Shown: positions 11,437 through 23,119, counted from the first letter of the stretch. The stretch: 64,000 nucleotides of DNA from Scolanthus callimorphus (GCA_033964015.1 CM066922.1:25662961-25726960); one strand, 5' to 3'. The notes: generated by a model from the letters alone, not told the origin. Program-made: numbers and translations.

Positions 11437-12592
11437 GTTAAGTAACTAGCTCATCGATCGTAGCATGCGGTCTAAATGCGCGAGACAGATTACGCTTCAG
11501 GAAAGGACAATACAGATAAGAAAACTTGTAACTAGCTCATCGTGTAAGAACGCGGTCTTAAAAACGCGTGAGAGTTTGCGCTTCAGAAAAGAATATTTAA
11601 AAACGCGTGAGAGTTTGCGCTTCAGAAAAGAATATTACAGATAAACCCCCCCCCCCCCCCGGGGGGGGGGGGGGGAGACTCCCATATTTTTTGGTCGGGG
11701 ATGATCGTCGTATCTTTTAGGGGTTAAAATCACGGGGACTTGGTCTCTTTTAGGGGTGATCATAATCTTCAATAAAATTAGGGAGATTGGTACTTTTAGG
11801 GCCGAAATATGTGTCCAAATTGTTTTCTCTCATAATGGTGCTTCTAAAAACCGTGTAAGAAAGAGAGATTACTCGATGAGAAGACGATAAATTAGAAACA
11901 AACACGGATCTGTTACCTGTCTCCTTCGCGCCTACTTTGCACATAAGGCCTCGTCTTTTAGGGTATCTTTTAGGGTAAGAAATCATCCCCTACCAAAAAT
12001 ATGGGAGTCCCCCCCCCCCGAGATAAGAACCTTGTCACTAGCTCATTGTGTAGGCACGCGGTATAAATGCGCGAGACAGTTAATGCTTTAGAAAATAATT
12101 TTACAGTTAAGAACCTCGTAACTAGCTCATCATGCAAGCATGCAGTCTAAATGCGCAAGACAGTTTGCGCTCAAGGAAATAATAATTCAGATTACAGCCT
12201 TGTAACTAGCTCATTGTGCAAGCACGCGGTCTAAATGCGCGTGAGAGTTGCGCTTCAGAAAAGAACAAAACAGGTAAGAACCATGTAACTAGCTCATCGT
12301 GTAACCACGTGGTCTAAATGCGCGTGACAGTTTTCGCTTCAGAAAAGAACAATACAGATAAGAACCATGTAACTAGCTCATCGTGTAACCACGTGGTCTA
12401 AATTCGCTTCAGAAAAGAACAATACAGGTAAGAACCTTGTAACTAGCTCATCGTCTAGGCACGTGGTCTAAATGCATGTGACAGTTTACGCTTCAGAAAA
12501 GAACAATACAGGTAAGAACCTTGTAACTAGCTCATCGTGTAGGCACGTGGTCTAAATGCATGTGACAGTTTACGCTTCAGAAAAGAACCATT
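11437..12592. repeat. 84-bp satellite array, interrupted
   Basis: About eight to ten imperfect monomers with an 83-84-bp period fill 11437-11644 and 12021-12592. The recurring order is ACTAGCTCATCGTGTAA, GCACGCGGTCTAAATGCGCG, GACAGTTTACGCTTCAG, AAAAGAACAATACAG, ATAAGAACCTTGTA. Monomers differ by small substitutions and some lack a segment. No conserved reading frame or spacer is present. The interruption is the element at 11645-12020. Confidence 0.8.
11645..12020. mobile_element. MITE of the GGGGGACTC family, with C15G15 at its left end
   Basis: The ends are inverted: GGGGGAGACTCCCATATT on the left and AATATGGGAGTCCCCC on the right. The inside carries repeated TTTTAGGG(G) motifs. The left border is preceded by 15 C followed directly by 15 G (11646-11675). 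AGATAA flanks both sides (11639-11644 and 12021-12026), and intact satellite monomers read ACAGATAAGAACC, so this is a 6-bp duplication. Related sequence occurs at 17266-17360, 40985-41100 and 57497-57868. Confidence 0.65.
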
Positions 12593-12700
12593 CGAGGCTG
12601 TACGAGATGACGTTTCCTCACTTGTCACAATGTCTCTTCTTCATCGCCGTCAAAGTCATCTGTCACGTTACTTGCGTGACTCGCCTTTCTGCTTGCTGCG

Positions 12701-13841
12701 TTACCCATCATTACAGCAGTTCCAAAAGCGCGCGACGTCATTTCTTATGTCTCCGATGGTATGTCTGCGCCCATAGTTGTCGATCCCGGCAGACAGTGCG
12801 GTGATGTTCAGTGCAGTTTGCCCGACCCTCTTCAAGCTACTCATGGTGTCCCCTTTGAGTTCTTCTTTTGTTCTCGTTGATCGCTCAACCTCGTACCAAC
12901 AAATGCTGCTCTTTTTTCGTCTAATGACGTCTGCCAGACGCTTGATCCTCCTTTCCCGCGCTTCCGGTTTACTGACTTCCGGTCCTTTCACTTCCGGTCC
13001 TTTCTCTTCCAGTCCTTTCACTTCCGGTCCTTTCACTTCCGGTCCTTTCTCTTCCGGTCCTTTCACTTCCGGTCCGTTCACTTCCGGTCCTTTCACTTCC
13101 GGTCCTTTCACTTCCGGTCCTTTCACTTCCGGTCCTTTCACTACTGGTCCTTTCTCTGCTGGTTCATTCTCTTCCGGTCCACTCACTTGCGATGCACTCA
13201 CTTCTGCTTCTCTTCTCTTTTCGTCATAGATTATGAATGGCACGTGAAGAGTCGAAGCACTTTTACGCTGGCGCGGTGGTGTTGGACTAAGAATTAGCTT
13301 AGTGGGGGCCCCGTCCAGCCTTTCCAATATTCCAGTGCATCTCGGGGCTTCGTGTTTTTCTAGTAGGGACATATCATTTCCCGAAGATGCTTTCTTTAGT
13401 GAAACGTTGGGCAAGCTTATGTCAGACCAACTGCATGCGCGCCGTATTCCTTGCATATCCGGCATGGCAACACTAGAGTTCCAACAAGGAGAAGGGCTTC
13501 TCGAAACGTTTTGGTTGCGTCAGCTGGGGAAAGACACTTTGGCGAGTTGATCTCAGGTAGAAGTCCTCCCCAGTTTCGCTCGATGTTTACCGAGAGAGAC
13601 TGTTTTCGCCTTTGGACGTTAGGAGTACGAGCTCTTGCACCCACAAGCCTCCGCGCGCTTTGTATGTCTTTGAGCTGCTTGGCGACTTGTTTTCTCTCTT
13701 TTTCAAGTGCACTGAGCTGCTTGGTCAATATTAAAGACTCTCGACTGTTCTTTTGCTTGATGGAAGTTGAATGCTTGGACTCCTCCATAACTTTCTTACA
13801 GTGAGGGGTACGACCTTTGGACTTGCGATTACCTAGATGTT
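12701..13841 (-). pseudogene. Coiled-coil / KGPEV-repeat protein exon with a frameshift
   Basis: A strong acceptor on the minus strand (TTTCTGTTTCTTTATAG) opens an exon at 13841. Its frame runs as HLGNRKSKGRTPHCKK and a Lys/Glu-rich coiled coil (LTKQLSALEKERKQVAKQL) and goes on to a stop at 13417. The second frame (from about 13530 to 12701) continues with a Ser-rich stretch and then about 14 pentapeptide units of the KGPEV type (13140-12970, a 15-bp DNA repeat), followed by a basic region and a C-terminus ending CCNDG. One missing base would join the frames, most simply in the TTTT run at 13509-13512. This may be a real lesion, a population variant or an assembly error. Earlier exons should lie above 13843. 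The family is not recognised; a CCDC190-like protein is one possibility. Confidence 0.5.
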
Positions 13842-14039
13842 CTATAAAGAAACAGAAAGAGAGCTACTTGAAAAATGTGTTGAAAAAACATGGGTAACCT
13901 GAAATCACCACCGTCCACATGTATCCGGATTTTTGAATCCGCAGTTTTTGGATGCGAAAATATCAGCGTCCACAATAATGTGATCACAGTAGTCTATGAG
14001 CCAAGACCTTAAAAATCGGTTTCGTTGCACCCCCCCCTT

Positions 14040-14860
14040 AGCCTGAAAAGCCGTCTTTTCTTCATACACTCCGAACGTTGCGGGAGAAAAAAACGACTGA
14101 ACGCCGACTTCCAAAAACGTGCCCAGGAGTTGCGTGATTCTCAAGATTTTGAGAATGGATGGTGATTGGTCAGTTTTCTTTGAGCTATATTTATGCATAA
14201 GAATGCATAACTCAAAGGCAGATTCATGGCAGCCCACAGAACGGCTAAAATTTATCCAGAAAAATATACCTCAGCCCGGCGAGAATATTATGTACCGTTA
14301 TACAATTATTTTTAGTCATCCGGGAAAACCCGTCAGCCGCCGTCAGATCAAAGCCATTTCTGTTCCTACTGTGCAACTCTTTGGTGCTTCAAAATTATGA
14401 AATCATTTTAAGAAAGTTTGGTCTCTGAGGAGTCGGACTTGAATACTAGCACAATTAAATTTCTCGAAGCTTAGTTTGTACTCATTCGTCGAAGTGAATT
14501 GCTAGTTCGCGATGAGTTCACGAGCCTCGAGTGAATCCAATTTTCTGCATGCAGTGTGTTTCTAACATCACTTGGCCTTTAGTAACAGGTACATAATATT
14601 CTCGCCGGGCTGAGGTATACTTTTCTGGATAAATTTTAGCCTTCTGTGGGCTGCCATGTGTCTGCCTTTGAGTGAAGTTCTCTTGTCGCTGAAATTATGC
14701 ATAAATATAGCTCATTATAGAAAACTGACCAATCACCATTCATTCTCAAAATCTTGAGAATCACGCAACTCCTGGACACGTTTTTGGAAGTCGGCGTTCA
14801 GTTGTTTTTTCTCCCGCAACGTTCGGAGTGTAGGAAGAAAAGACGGCTAAAATCCAGGCT
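14040..14860. mobile_element. Foldback element with ~260-bp inverted arms
   Basis: The left arm 14040-14296 and right arm 14588-14860 are close reverse complements. They share GACGGC and CCGAACGTTGCGGGAGAAAA at the outside, CTGACCAATCACCAT in the middle and CGCCGGGCTGAGGTATA at the inside. The centre is non-coding. It has no transposase and is a MITE or foldback-type element. Confidence 0.75.
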
Positions 14861-14890
14861 ACACCCCTGAATTGGGACCAAGTGAAACTG

Positions 14891-15216
14891 GGGTGCTTAC
14901 CATTGGTCACGAAAAACCGGTAATTTCGGTTGGGATTCCAATGGTACAGTCGATGTTTCGGTCATTCCGGTTGGTACGAGAGGTTCAGCTTCAGAGGTTG
15001 TCTCGCCATTCCAGTTGGAACGAACCGATCGGAATGGTTTGTACCATTGGCACTCCATCCGGTTTTATGACCAAATAAGGTAGCCGATCCGAACCGAAAT
15101 GCGAATAAGCGAATGGTAAGCGCCATTCCACTCGGTATTTCATCCCAACCGGAATATTTTGTACCATTGGACGCTCATCAAACCAACCGGTATTCCTTGA
15201 CCAATGGTAAGCACCC
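14891..15216. mobile_element. 326-bp MITE, TIR GGGTGCTTACCATTGG
   Basis: The left end GGTGCTTACCATTGGTCA is matched by the right end TGACCAATGGTAAGCACC, and both sides contain ACCGGTA and TTGTACCATTGG motifs. CTGG flanks the TIRs on both sides and may be a 4-bp duplication, although it overlaps the terminal G/C run. Non-coding. Confidence 0.65.
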
Positions 15217-15455
15217 TGGTATCAAATGAAAGTTGTTGAGTTATTTTTTCAAATCGAATAGGTCTCTTGCGAGATGACGTCATATTCAAAATGGTGGCCT
15301 CCTGACAAAAGAATTTTACTTCCTATCAATCCCATAATGCACCAGTTGAGACGTATTCGGATTCATTCTAGTAACCAGGACAAGATTGGTTACGGAGCAT
15401 GCGCCGCGCTTTTCAGCAGACGCGTGACGTCATTGTATCAGAAAATTTCCGGATT

Positions 15456-15732
15456 CGCCAGTCCAAACGTATCCGAATATTTTTTAATCCGCAACTTTTT
15501 CTTTCCGGATACGGCTATCGTCCACACGCATCCGGCGAATTCGCAGACAAATCCGGTCATCGTATCCGGATTCGATCGTCCATACGTATCCGAAGTGTTC
15601 GGATTCAAAAATGTCCACTATGGAGAGCGGATTCAAAAATATCCGGATTTGTCTGCGAACGTGTGGACGATAGCCGTATGCGGAAAGAAAAAGTTGCAGA
15701 TTAAAAAATATCCGGATACGTGTGCACTGGCG
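15456..15732. mobile_element. 277-bp MITE, ends CGCCAGTGC / CCGGATA-rich
   Basis: The left part (CGCCAGTCCAAACGTATCCG, then AATCCGCAACTTTTTC) and right part (GAAAAAGTTGCAGATT, then CGGATACGTGTGCACTGGCG) are reverse complements over about 90 bases. The open frames in it are side effects of the palindrome. Confidence 0.6.
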
Positions 15733-15767
15733 GGTATAAAATACACTACTGAAATACCGGGTGGTCC

Positions 15768-18700
15768 ACATTAGTTACGAACCGAGTTAATGAGCTGATT
15801 AAGTGCGCTTCTGCGCACTACGTCCAAGCACCAATTTAATTGATTCCAAAAGACAAATTAGTATTCAACTTTAGAAGACGGACTAAAACGAAGCATAGCA
15901 ACAGGATTGAGAGCATTTTTTTTTTCCTTTATATTTCCCTGCACAAGAAATAATGGCGCCTTATAATCAATCAGACATTATGAAGAAAGATGACAATATC
16001 CCATGCAGTGGACAGTTTAAAGATCGAGAATTCGTAGGAAGAATAATTTTGCTCAAAGCGTTGCTATGCAAATCAGTGTTATCTGGAAAAAACTTCAAAG
16101 CGCGTGCAAACTTCTTCCGCAATTTATTACTTACTCGGCATTTTTCCAACGAAATGAAACCTCACACAATTTTTAACAATGTTTCCTTGAGATATTGTGC
16201 TAAAAGGAATTTTAATCCGGTACGGTTTTAACATATTATTTCACAAGGTTTGGTACCCACTTCATCTCAAAAGTTCCACATGAATAGGCTTATTGTCATG
16301 TTGTTGCTCCATAATATTGCTTGATAAATTTGAAACATTAATTTGTTTGCCTGTTAAATTCATTTCACTAGCTGGAAATTTAATCAGAAAGTAACCTGGT
16401 TAATTGTGCTCGCGATTTTGGGTTTATTTTGTAATGTATAGACTGCAAATGCCCTCTCGTTCAAGAATGCTACACACGATACACAGTGACTCGCGCCCGG
16501 ATTCAATTGAACACCAAACGCAACACTCAAAATTCGCGTTCTAAATAAATAAATTCAACTCCATAATAATAAGTTATTTGTGCTTGCGATTTTGGGTTTC
16601 TTTTTTGTAATATATAGACTTCAAAGTCACTATAGAAAATCCTATACGCGAGCCTTGATTCAATTGATGAACATAGAAACAATTGAACCTAACCTCAAAA
16701 TTCGCGCTCAAGTAAATAACTACAGATATGGACAAATTGTTAAGATCAGAGCATTACTTCATTTGTTTACCACAGTAATTGGCCTGGTAAACTAAACATT
16801 GACGCAGTCAACGGTATCATATGGGAACAGCTGCTAGCGGCGACAATTCATCACTCGAAGAAACGTTTTCCTTTCAGTAAGTTTGCAGTTAAGAAAATAT
16901 CCGAAATCCGATCTTTCTGTAAATTAGAAATATGGATTCAAAATTGTCGTATCTAGGAAAACACCGACGTTCCTCTTGAGAAGCGGAGCCCCCTTGGAGT
17001 TGAGTTGGCTCAACTCAATAAAGTCTCTCTTGCGTTGCTTGTTTGGCCTGTTCCGCCTGTGACTGGGATAAGGCTGGAAGCGGTGTATTTCAAGAGTCCT
17101 TGGTTAAGGCTTAAAGGGGCTCAAAGTCAATAAAAACGTGCTCAGCCGTCGAAATGTGTGCGTATCTGTGAGCTTTCGTGGATATACCACACGAGAAAGC
17201 CTTACATAGAGAAAGAATCTTAAACGTGTGCCACTCAGCATTCAAAAGTTACCTGGCATCATACGGGGGACTCCCATATTTCGTCGGGCGGGGTGCTCGT
17301 CGTATCTTTTAGGGGTTAAAATTCGGGTTCCAGGTATCTTTTAGGGTATAAGACGAAAAAAGGCCAATTTTTTCCCAAAAAATGGTACAAAATTCTGTAA
17401 ACTAGCACTTAGAGTAAGCAAGAAAGCAACTGAATAATGCATGTAGGGCCGAGCTCGGAAGATACCCTCTATCAGTCGATGCCAAATACAGGGCGTTTAA
17501 TTTCCTAAGGCAAACTCAAAGAGCCCAGAAGTGGCTTACATATCGATCACGTGTTTCTCGACTGCCTAGAACTAAATAATAAAACAGACTGGCTAGTGAG
17601 AATAAAAGACATGATTTATACGCTGGGTCTCGGTGAGCTTTGGATAAGCATGACCTAGACACAGCGTATCAATCTGCAACACGCGATTTTCAAAATTGGC
17701 TAAGCGAAGTGTCGGATGACGACAAAAAAAGTGGACATAAAAACAAATTCGTATTGAACCTTCAAACTCACGCGCCTGAAGATTAGTGCACATAGTTGAA
17801 TCGCCCTGAGCTTTCCTGTCCCGGCAGATGAGCTGCACATCAGCCGTAGGAGCTTTGTCAGATCAAGAGTATAGCTCGAGAAAATATACAGGGTTGATCT
17901 GATGCCAGGTAACTTTTGATTGCTGAGTGGCGCACGTTAGGTAACAGTGTTTTAAATGCAAATTCCTAAGATAGCGCCATCTACCAACTGTATTCTTTCT
18001 CGATGTAAGGCTTTCTTGTGTGGCATATCCATGAAAGCTCACAGATACGCACACATTTCGACGGGTGAGCACGTTTCTATTAACTTTTGAGCCCTAACCA
18101 AAGGACTCTTGAAAAACACCGCTTCCAGCCTTATCCACAGTCACTGAGCGGAACAGGCCAAACAAGCCACGCAAGACATGGTAGACTTTATTGAGTTGGT
18201 GAGCCATTTCAACTCCAAAGGGGCTCCGCCTCTCAAGAGGAACGTCGGTGTTTTCCTAGATACGACAGTTTTGAATCCATATTTCTAATTTACAGAAAGA
18301 TCGGATTCGGATATTTTCTTAACTGCAAACTTACTGAAAGGAAAACGTTTCTTCGAGTGATGAATTGTCGCCGCTAGCAATTGTTCCCATATGATACCGT
18401 TGACTGCGTCAATGTTCAGTTTATGAGGCCAATTACTGTGGTAAACAAATGAAATAATGCTTTGATCTTAACAATTTTGTCCATATTCTGTAGTTACTTA
18501 TTTGAGCGCGAAGTTCAATTGTTTATATGTTCAATTGGATCAAGGCTCGCGTATAGGATTCTCTACAGTGACTTTGAAGTCTATATATTACAAAAAAAGA
18601 AGCCCAAAATCGCAAGCACAAATAACTTATTATTATGGAGTTGAATTTATTTATTTAGAACGCGAATTTTGAGTGTTGCGTTTGGTGTTCCATTGAATCC

Positions 18701-19429
18701 GGGCGCGCGTCACTGTGTATCGTGTGTAGCATTCTTGAACGAGAGGGCATTTGCAGTCTATACATTACAAAATAAACCCCAAATCGCGAGCACAATTAAC
18801 CAGGTTACTTTCTGATTAAATTTCCAGCTAGTGAAATGAATTTAAGAGGCAAACAAATTAGTGTTTCAAATTTATCAAGCAATATTATGGAGCAACAACA
18901 TGACAATAAGCCTATTCATGTGGAACTTTTGAGATGAAGTGGGTATCAAACCTTGTGAAATAATATGTTAAAACCGTACCGGATTAAAATTCCTTTTAGC
19001 ACAATATCTCAAGGAAACATTGATAAAAATTGTGTGAGGTTTCATTTCGTTGGGAAAATGCCGAGTAAGTAATAAATTGCGGAAGAAGTTTGCTCGCGCT
19101 TTGAAGTTTTTCCAGATAACACTGATTTGCATAGCAACGCTTTGAGCAAAATTATTCATCCTACGAATTCTCGATCTTTAAACTGTCCACTGCATGGGAT
19201 ATTGTCATCTTTCTTCATAATGTCTGATTGATTATAAGGCGCAATTATTTCTTGTGCAGGGAAATATAAAGGAAAAAACAAATGCTCTCAATCCTGTTGC
19301 TATGCTTCGTTTTAGTCCGTCTTCTAAAGTTGAATACTAATTTGTCTCTTGAATCAATTAAATTGGTGCTTGGACGTAGTGCGCAGAAGCGCACTTAATC
19401 AGCTCATTAACTCGGTTCGTAACTAATGT
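15768..19429. mobile_element. 3.66-kb giant foldback with ~1.5-kb inverted arms
   Basis: The left arm 15768-17264 and right arm 17899-19429 are near-identical reverse complements. The ends read ACATTAGTTACGAACCGAG and CTCGGTTCGTAACTAATGT. GTGGTCC flanks it at 15761-15767 and 19430-19436, a 7-bp direct duplication (5 bp if the ends are taken as CACATTAG). The outer flanks join into sequence matching the hairpin repeat at 51560-51747, which acts as an empty-site reference. The 634-base loop (17265-17898) carries a fragment of the GGGGGACTC family and no transposase. A 92-codon frame in the left arm (15953-16231) is broken by TGA in the right arm, so it is not taken as a gene. Confidence 0.8.
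17266..17365 (+). repeat. Fragment of the GGGGGACTC / TTTTAGGGG family
   Basis: GGGGGACTCCCATATTTCGT is followed by GTATCTTTTAGGGGTTAAAA and GGTATCTTTTAGGG, the same order as the element at 11645-12020. It lies exactly at the left arm/loop border of the giant foldback. The other end was not found. Confidence 0.55.
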
Positions 19430-19802
19430 GTGGTCCGCGCGACAACTTGATATCTTTACAAGTGAAAATAACGCACGTGGTTGTGCTCCATACTCGATTT
19501 TAAGGGTTTTACTCAAATAGAATTAGAATTTAAGAACATTACAGGCCTCTTGGAGACACGTTTTGAAAATTTATCTCACTTAACTTCGTAACTCATCATG
19601 TAATATCCTCTAAACTCTAAAGAGTGCAACTTTTAAGTTTACAAACTTTGTAATGCATGTGGTAATTTTCGTGGACATGGAATTGGAAAAAACATAATCC
19701 TTTGCGCGCCTACCAAATTTGTCGCGCATTTTCGGGTCCGAGTCGAGAAACGGTTCAGGCCTGATGCAGACCATTTCGTGAGCTCTGATCCCCGAGCCAT
19801 TC

Positions 19803-19936
19803 ACCTAACTCAAAAAAGGTTGCTTTGGTCTTTCAATTATAGCGCGAAACAAAGGAATTATTTGCTTCAGTGGCCACGAAACGAAGGCGTCAATGACCAA
19901 ATACCAATGACCAAAGCAACCTTTTCTGAATTAGGT
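19803..19936. mobile_element. Small MITE with ~30-bp inverted ends
   Basis: The left end ACCTAACTCAAAAAAGGTTGC and right end GCAACCTTTTCTGAATTAGGT are imperfect inverted repeats, with GCTTTGGTC next to each. The SINE at 19937 abuts it. Confidence 0.55.
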
Positions 19937-20347
19937 GTATAATAATAATAATAATAACGTGCTTATATAGCGCTTTATCCTCGCGGCTCAAAGCGCTTTA
20001 CATTAATGGATAACTCATCCTATAAGAACCAGCTTTATAAACATGAGTGTGTGTTAGTATTGTGAGTTCTGTGACACTGAGGTTGGGCAACTTCCGACGG
20101 TCCTAGTGGTTCTTTAACGTCCCTCTGGTTCCGGTTAGTGTAGTGTATGTGAGAGACGGGGCCTACGGTTTAACGTCCTTATCCGAGAAGACGCGAAGGT
20201 CTAACCATTTGCAGATGTTAGAGCAAAGGCAGCACCTTCTCCTCAATTATTAGAAAAAAACCCTGAGTGTTGGCCCGGCCAGGGTTTGAACTCCCAACCT
20301 CCCGAACATAAGCCCGGCGCTCTACCACTGCGCTAACCGGTCGTCGG
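19937..20347 (-). mobile_element. tRNA-derived SINE with ATT-repeat tail
   Basis: On the minus strand the head at 20347 reads CCGACGACCGGTTAGCGCAG and then TGGTAGAGCGC (A-box-like). It continues to GGGAGTTCAAACCCTGGCC (B-box-like), which together form a pol III promoter. The body follows, and a 3' end with AAAGCGCTTTGAGCC and GCGCTATATAAGCACG leads into a (TTA)n tail at 19939-19957. The tRNA-like part cannot form a full normal tRNA and is followed by a long body, so it is a SINE and not a tRNA gene. Confidence 0.8.
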
Positions 20348-21725
20348 TATAGATAGATGTACGAAGTTGACAAAGCACACAAATTGTTCAAAGTACCTCT
20401 TCTACCGATTGGGTTGACGGACTTCGAAAACGTTAGGCGAAAACTTACCAATTCTCTATAAACCGCGCCATGCGTTGCCATAAAGTCGTAATTCAACTGG
20501 CAATCTACAGAGACAAGTACTTTTTCAAAACCTATGAAGTAAAAGAGAAGATGATGTTCATTGCGATATTTTTTCATACAAGAGTTCAACGTAAATCCTT
20601 TTGTCTTGTGTCGGCATGCGATTGTTGTTGTGTTCGGAGTGCAATTGTTTTTATAATAAAACGGGCTCAGGCACTCATGCTTGTCAAAGACAAGATTCTA
20701 ATGACTGCAAACATGGAAAATGTTTATGTTTAAACATGCCCTTGTAGGCGTTTTCCCTTCGAGTTAGGCGGCGATACATGACACGAGACCCGTAAGAACT
20801 CAACGCGATCTGAGTTCGTATCGGCTCTCATAAATTTCTTTGCATACGTTGACATGATACCGGACTGAAAAAAGTCCTGACCATTCCGGTTGTTGACCAG
20901 ACACGAAAACGACTTTCGAGTCCGTACCGGTCTCCCGTAAACACGATCAAAAAACTGGTGATTACATGAGACCGGCATCTCTCTCAGCTCATATCGGTCT
21001 CATGTAATCACCGCCTGTCATTTAAAGATGGTTTTTATCATTACCAGCTACTTAGATCTTGCCTAATATTCAAAGTTGAATGAAGCAAAAACAAGTTCAT
21101 TATACTAACCTATGTTTTGTTGTCATCAATGGAATAAAACACGGCAATACAAAGGAAATGACTTTCCTAAGATAACTCGCAAAGTTTTCTTGTGGTCGGC
21201 TGTCCGTTTCCTGGCCTGAAGAATGTATAAACAATTGCACTTGCCCGTCCAGAAATAAGCAAATATAGCCACGTCGACCTTGGTTTACTGAGATAATTGG
21301 TGTCAATAGTTCAATTAAGGTTATCAATTAACGGTACTAATGCCTTTGGGCTCTGTGGGACCGAAGTAATCCTATAATTTTGTGTCCGCTTAATGGCCCT
21401 GTAAAGCCTTGTAATGATTACATACTCTTGTTAGGCGGATCTAATAACAAATCAAAAAAAAAAATTGTTTACGAAACTTTTCTGATAAAGCGGATTTCGA
21501 CTGATGACCGCCGAAAGTAAGCCAAACTTACGTTCCCGCCGTCAGGCCGAGAACAAAGTCTTTCGTCTTTCAGTCAATCAGATTGCGAACTAAATGAAAA
21601 CACCCCGGCGCTCATGTCATGACTAAACGCAAGTCTGACTTACATCGGCTCCTGATTGGTTGTTAAATGGCTTCCACTCCTGATTGGCTAGTTGTTTTGC
21701 ATTTGCCTTTAGTTGTCGATAGTCA
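20348..21725. other. Intergenic, one small palindrome
   Basis: No gene is supported. A 56-bp palindrome lies at 20957-21012 (GGTGATTACATGAGACCGG with its complement). The piece 20740-21012 repeats GAGACC/GGTCTC words and may be a larger MITE. Confidence 0.45.
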
Positions 21726-21734
21726 TCTGAAATC

Positions 21735-21880
21735 GGTTAGTACTCGTTCACATTGACCAAAAGGACGTCCTATTGTCAGTTAAACAATAGAACGAGGCAT
21801 AGATGTATTGTGTTGATCCTCGTTCTATTGTTTCACAGACAATAGAACGTCCTTTTGGTCAATGTGAACGAGTGCTAACC
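21735..21880. mobile_element. 146-bp hairpin MITE with a 9-bp duplication (Mutator-like)
   Basis: The ends GGTTAGTACTCGTTCACATT and its near-perfect complement ending AACGAGTGCTAACC form TIRs of about 43 bp with two mismatches. Perfect 9-bp repeats TCTGAAATC flank it at 21726-21734 and 21881-21889. A 9-bp duplication is usual for Mutator-like elements and possible for Merlin. Non-coding and well preserved, so probably young. Confidence 0.85.
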
Positions 21881-22319
21881 TCTGAAATCAGACTCCTCAA
21901 GTTTTTTGGGTAAGCCGCCATTTTGACAGTATAAACAGGGTATTGCACAGTGGCGCGAAGATTGAGTTTTTCGCTTTAACAAGAACTACCCTCGGGGATT
22001 TCAATCCCAGTACTCCGGGGAGAAATATAGTATGTATATAGCAGTCGTCATAATTTTTCCCGAGGGACGAAGTGAAAAATCTTGAGACTCCAGATAACGT
22101 ATATGGAAGGAGGGCGGTTCTCGTTGAAAAGCGAAAAAACACCCTGATTGAATTCGCTCTAGATTTCATATCATACTTAAAAGTATCCCCCCCCCCAAAA
22201 AAAAGCAACTTTTACACAGTAGTTTATAGATATTTAATACATATTGTGGTGTATTTGGGAAGCCAGTGTTTTAACCTCGTTTTCAGGTTGTCACGTGTTT
22301 GGGGGACCTTGTAGGGTAT

Positions 22320-22835
22320 GATCCGCCATCTTGATTGATTGTTCTTCCCTGCACGAATAGCAGTAAAGTTGGTGAGTTATTCATTGGTATTCTCGCTTGT
22401 TTATTCACAAAACGTCACACTGGCGACGAGGATAAACCATAAGGATAAACTACGAGTATAATCTACGAAAACAACCATAGCAGGACGACCAGCATTCGGA
22501 GAGTTCGGAAGATATAGAAAGCAACCTCGAACGATTGGCAGAATACTTTATCGCGTACGACATCAAGGAGACAACCACAAAACGACGGGCGATTTTGCTT
22601 CCTCGATTGGTAGCAGAAGTTATCTTGTCTTGAAAGACCTGGCTTTTCCAACGCGCCGAATCGAAAACGTTTGACGTGAGCTTTCAACTCTTTTGAAAGG
22701 ACATTTTAAGCCAACGAGGTTAAAGGTGGCTGAACGGTACAGATTCCACTCGGCAAGTCAAGGACAAGGCCAATCTATTACCATCATTGGCAGCTGCACG
22801 TCTGCAACGCTGGGCTATTATTTTAGCAGCATGGT
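22320..22835 (+). pseudogene. Gypsy-type LTR retrotransposon: primer-site region and gag remnant
   Basis: ACTGGCGACGAGGATAAACC at 22420-22439 resembles the segment just inside the 5' LTR of many Gypsy elements. From about 22502, the frame encodes a gag-like stretch (NLERLAEYFIAYDIKE and KRRAILL), and from 22697 another one (HFKPTRLKVAERYRFHSASQ). Both match the spacing of the Gypsy capsid-type gag domain. Frameshifts and stops separate them. Most of pol is missing before the sequence resumes at 23068. It is a decayed copy. Confidence 0.6.
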
Positions 22836-22881
22836 GTTTTGTGGCGTTCAACAGATTCGCGCATAAAGGATAATCAGGAGC

Positions 22882-23025
22882 AAATAGAGCGGATTTCAGA
22901 TGACTGTCGTGAGCTATTCGCAATTACTTTGTAATTACTCCTATAGGTTTTATTCAGAATTGCTGTAAGCACGTTGCGATTGGTCTGTACATCTACACTA
23001 CAGTCATATGAAATCCGCTCTATTT
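22882..23025. mobile_element. 144-bp MITE of the TAGAGCGGATTTCA family
   Basis: The ends AAATAGAGCGGATTTCAGAT and ATGAAATCCGCTCTATTT are inverted. It sits between the gag and pol remnants of the Gypsy copy. Related elements lie at 27804-27992 and 39318-39567. Confidence 0.7.
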
Positions 23026-23119
23026 AACAATTAGACAGATAGTCATATAGATGCATATAGAGTACTAGTGAAGGATGTGCGAACGAACAAATGGTGGCAA
23101 GGTTGCATAGCAGAACACA

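Noticed and set aside
13417..13841. A splice solution for the shift in the coiled-coil gene
   Set aside because: Candidate donors (TCG|GTAAAC) and acceptors (CCCCAG, CTCTAG) give mismatched phase or immediate stops; a one-base shift is simpler.
15953..16231. A 92-residue gene in the foldback arm
   Set aside because: The mirror copy in the right arm has a stop and a lost start. The frame has no domain and no sign of selection.
20265..20347. A functional tRNA gene
   Set aside because: A- and B-box-like sequences are present, but the acceptor and anticodon arms do not close and a long SINE body with an ATT tail follows.
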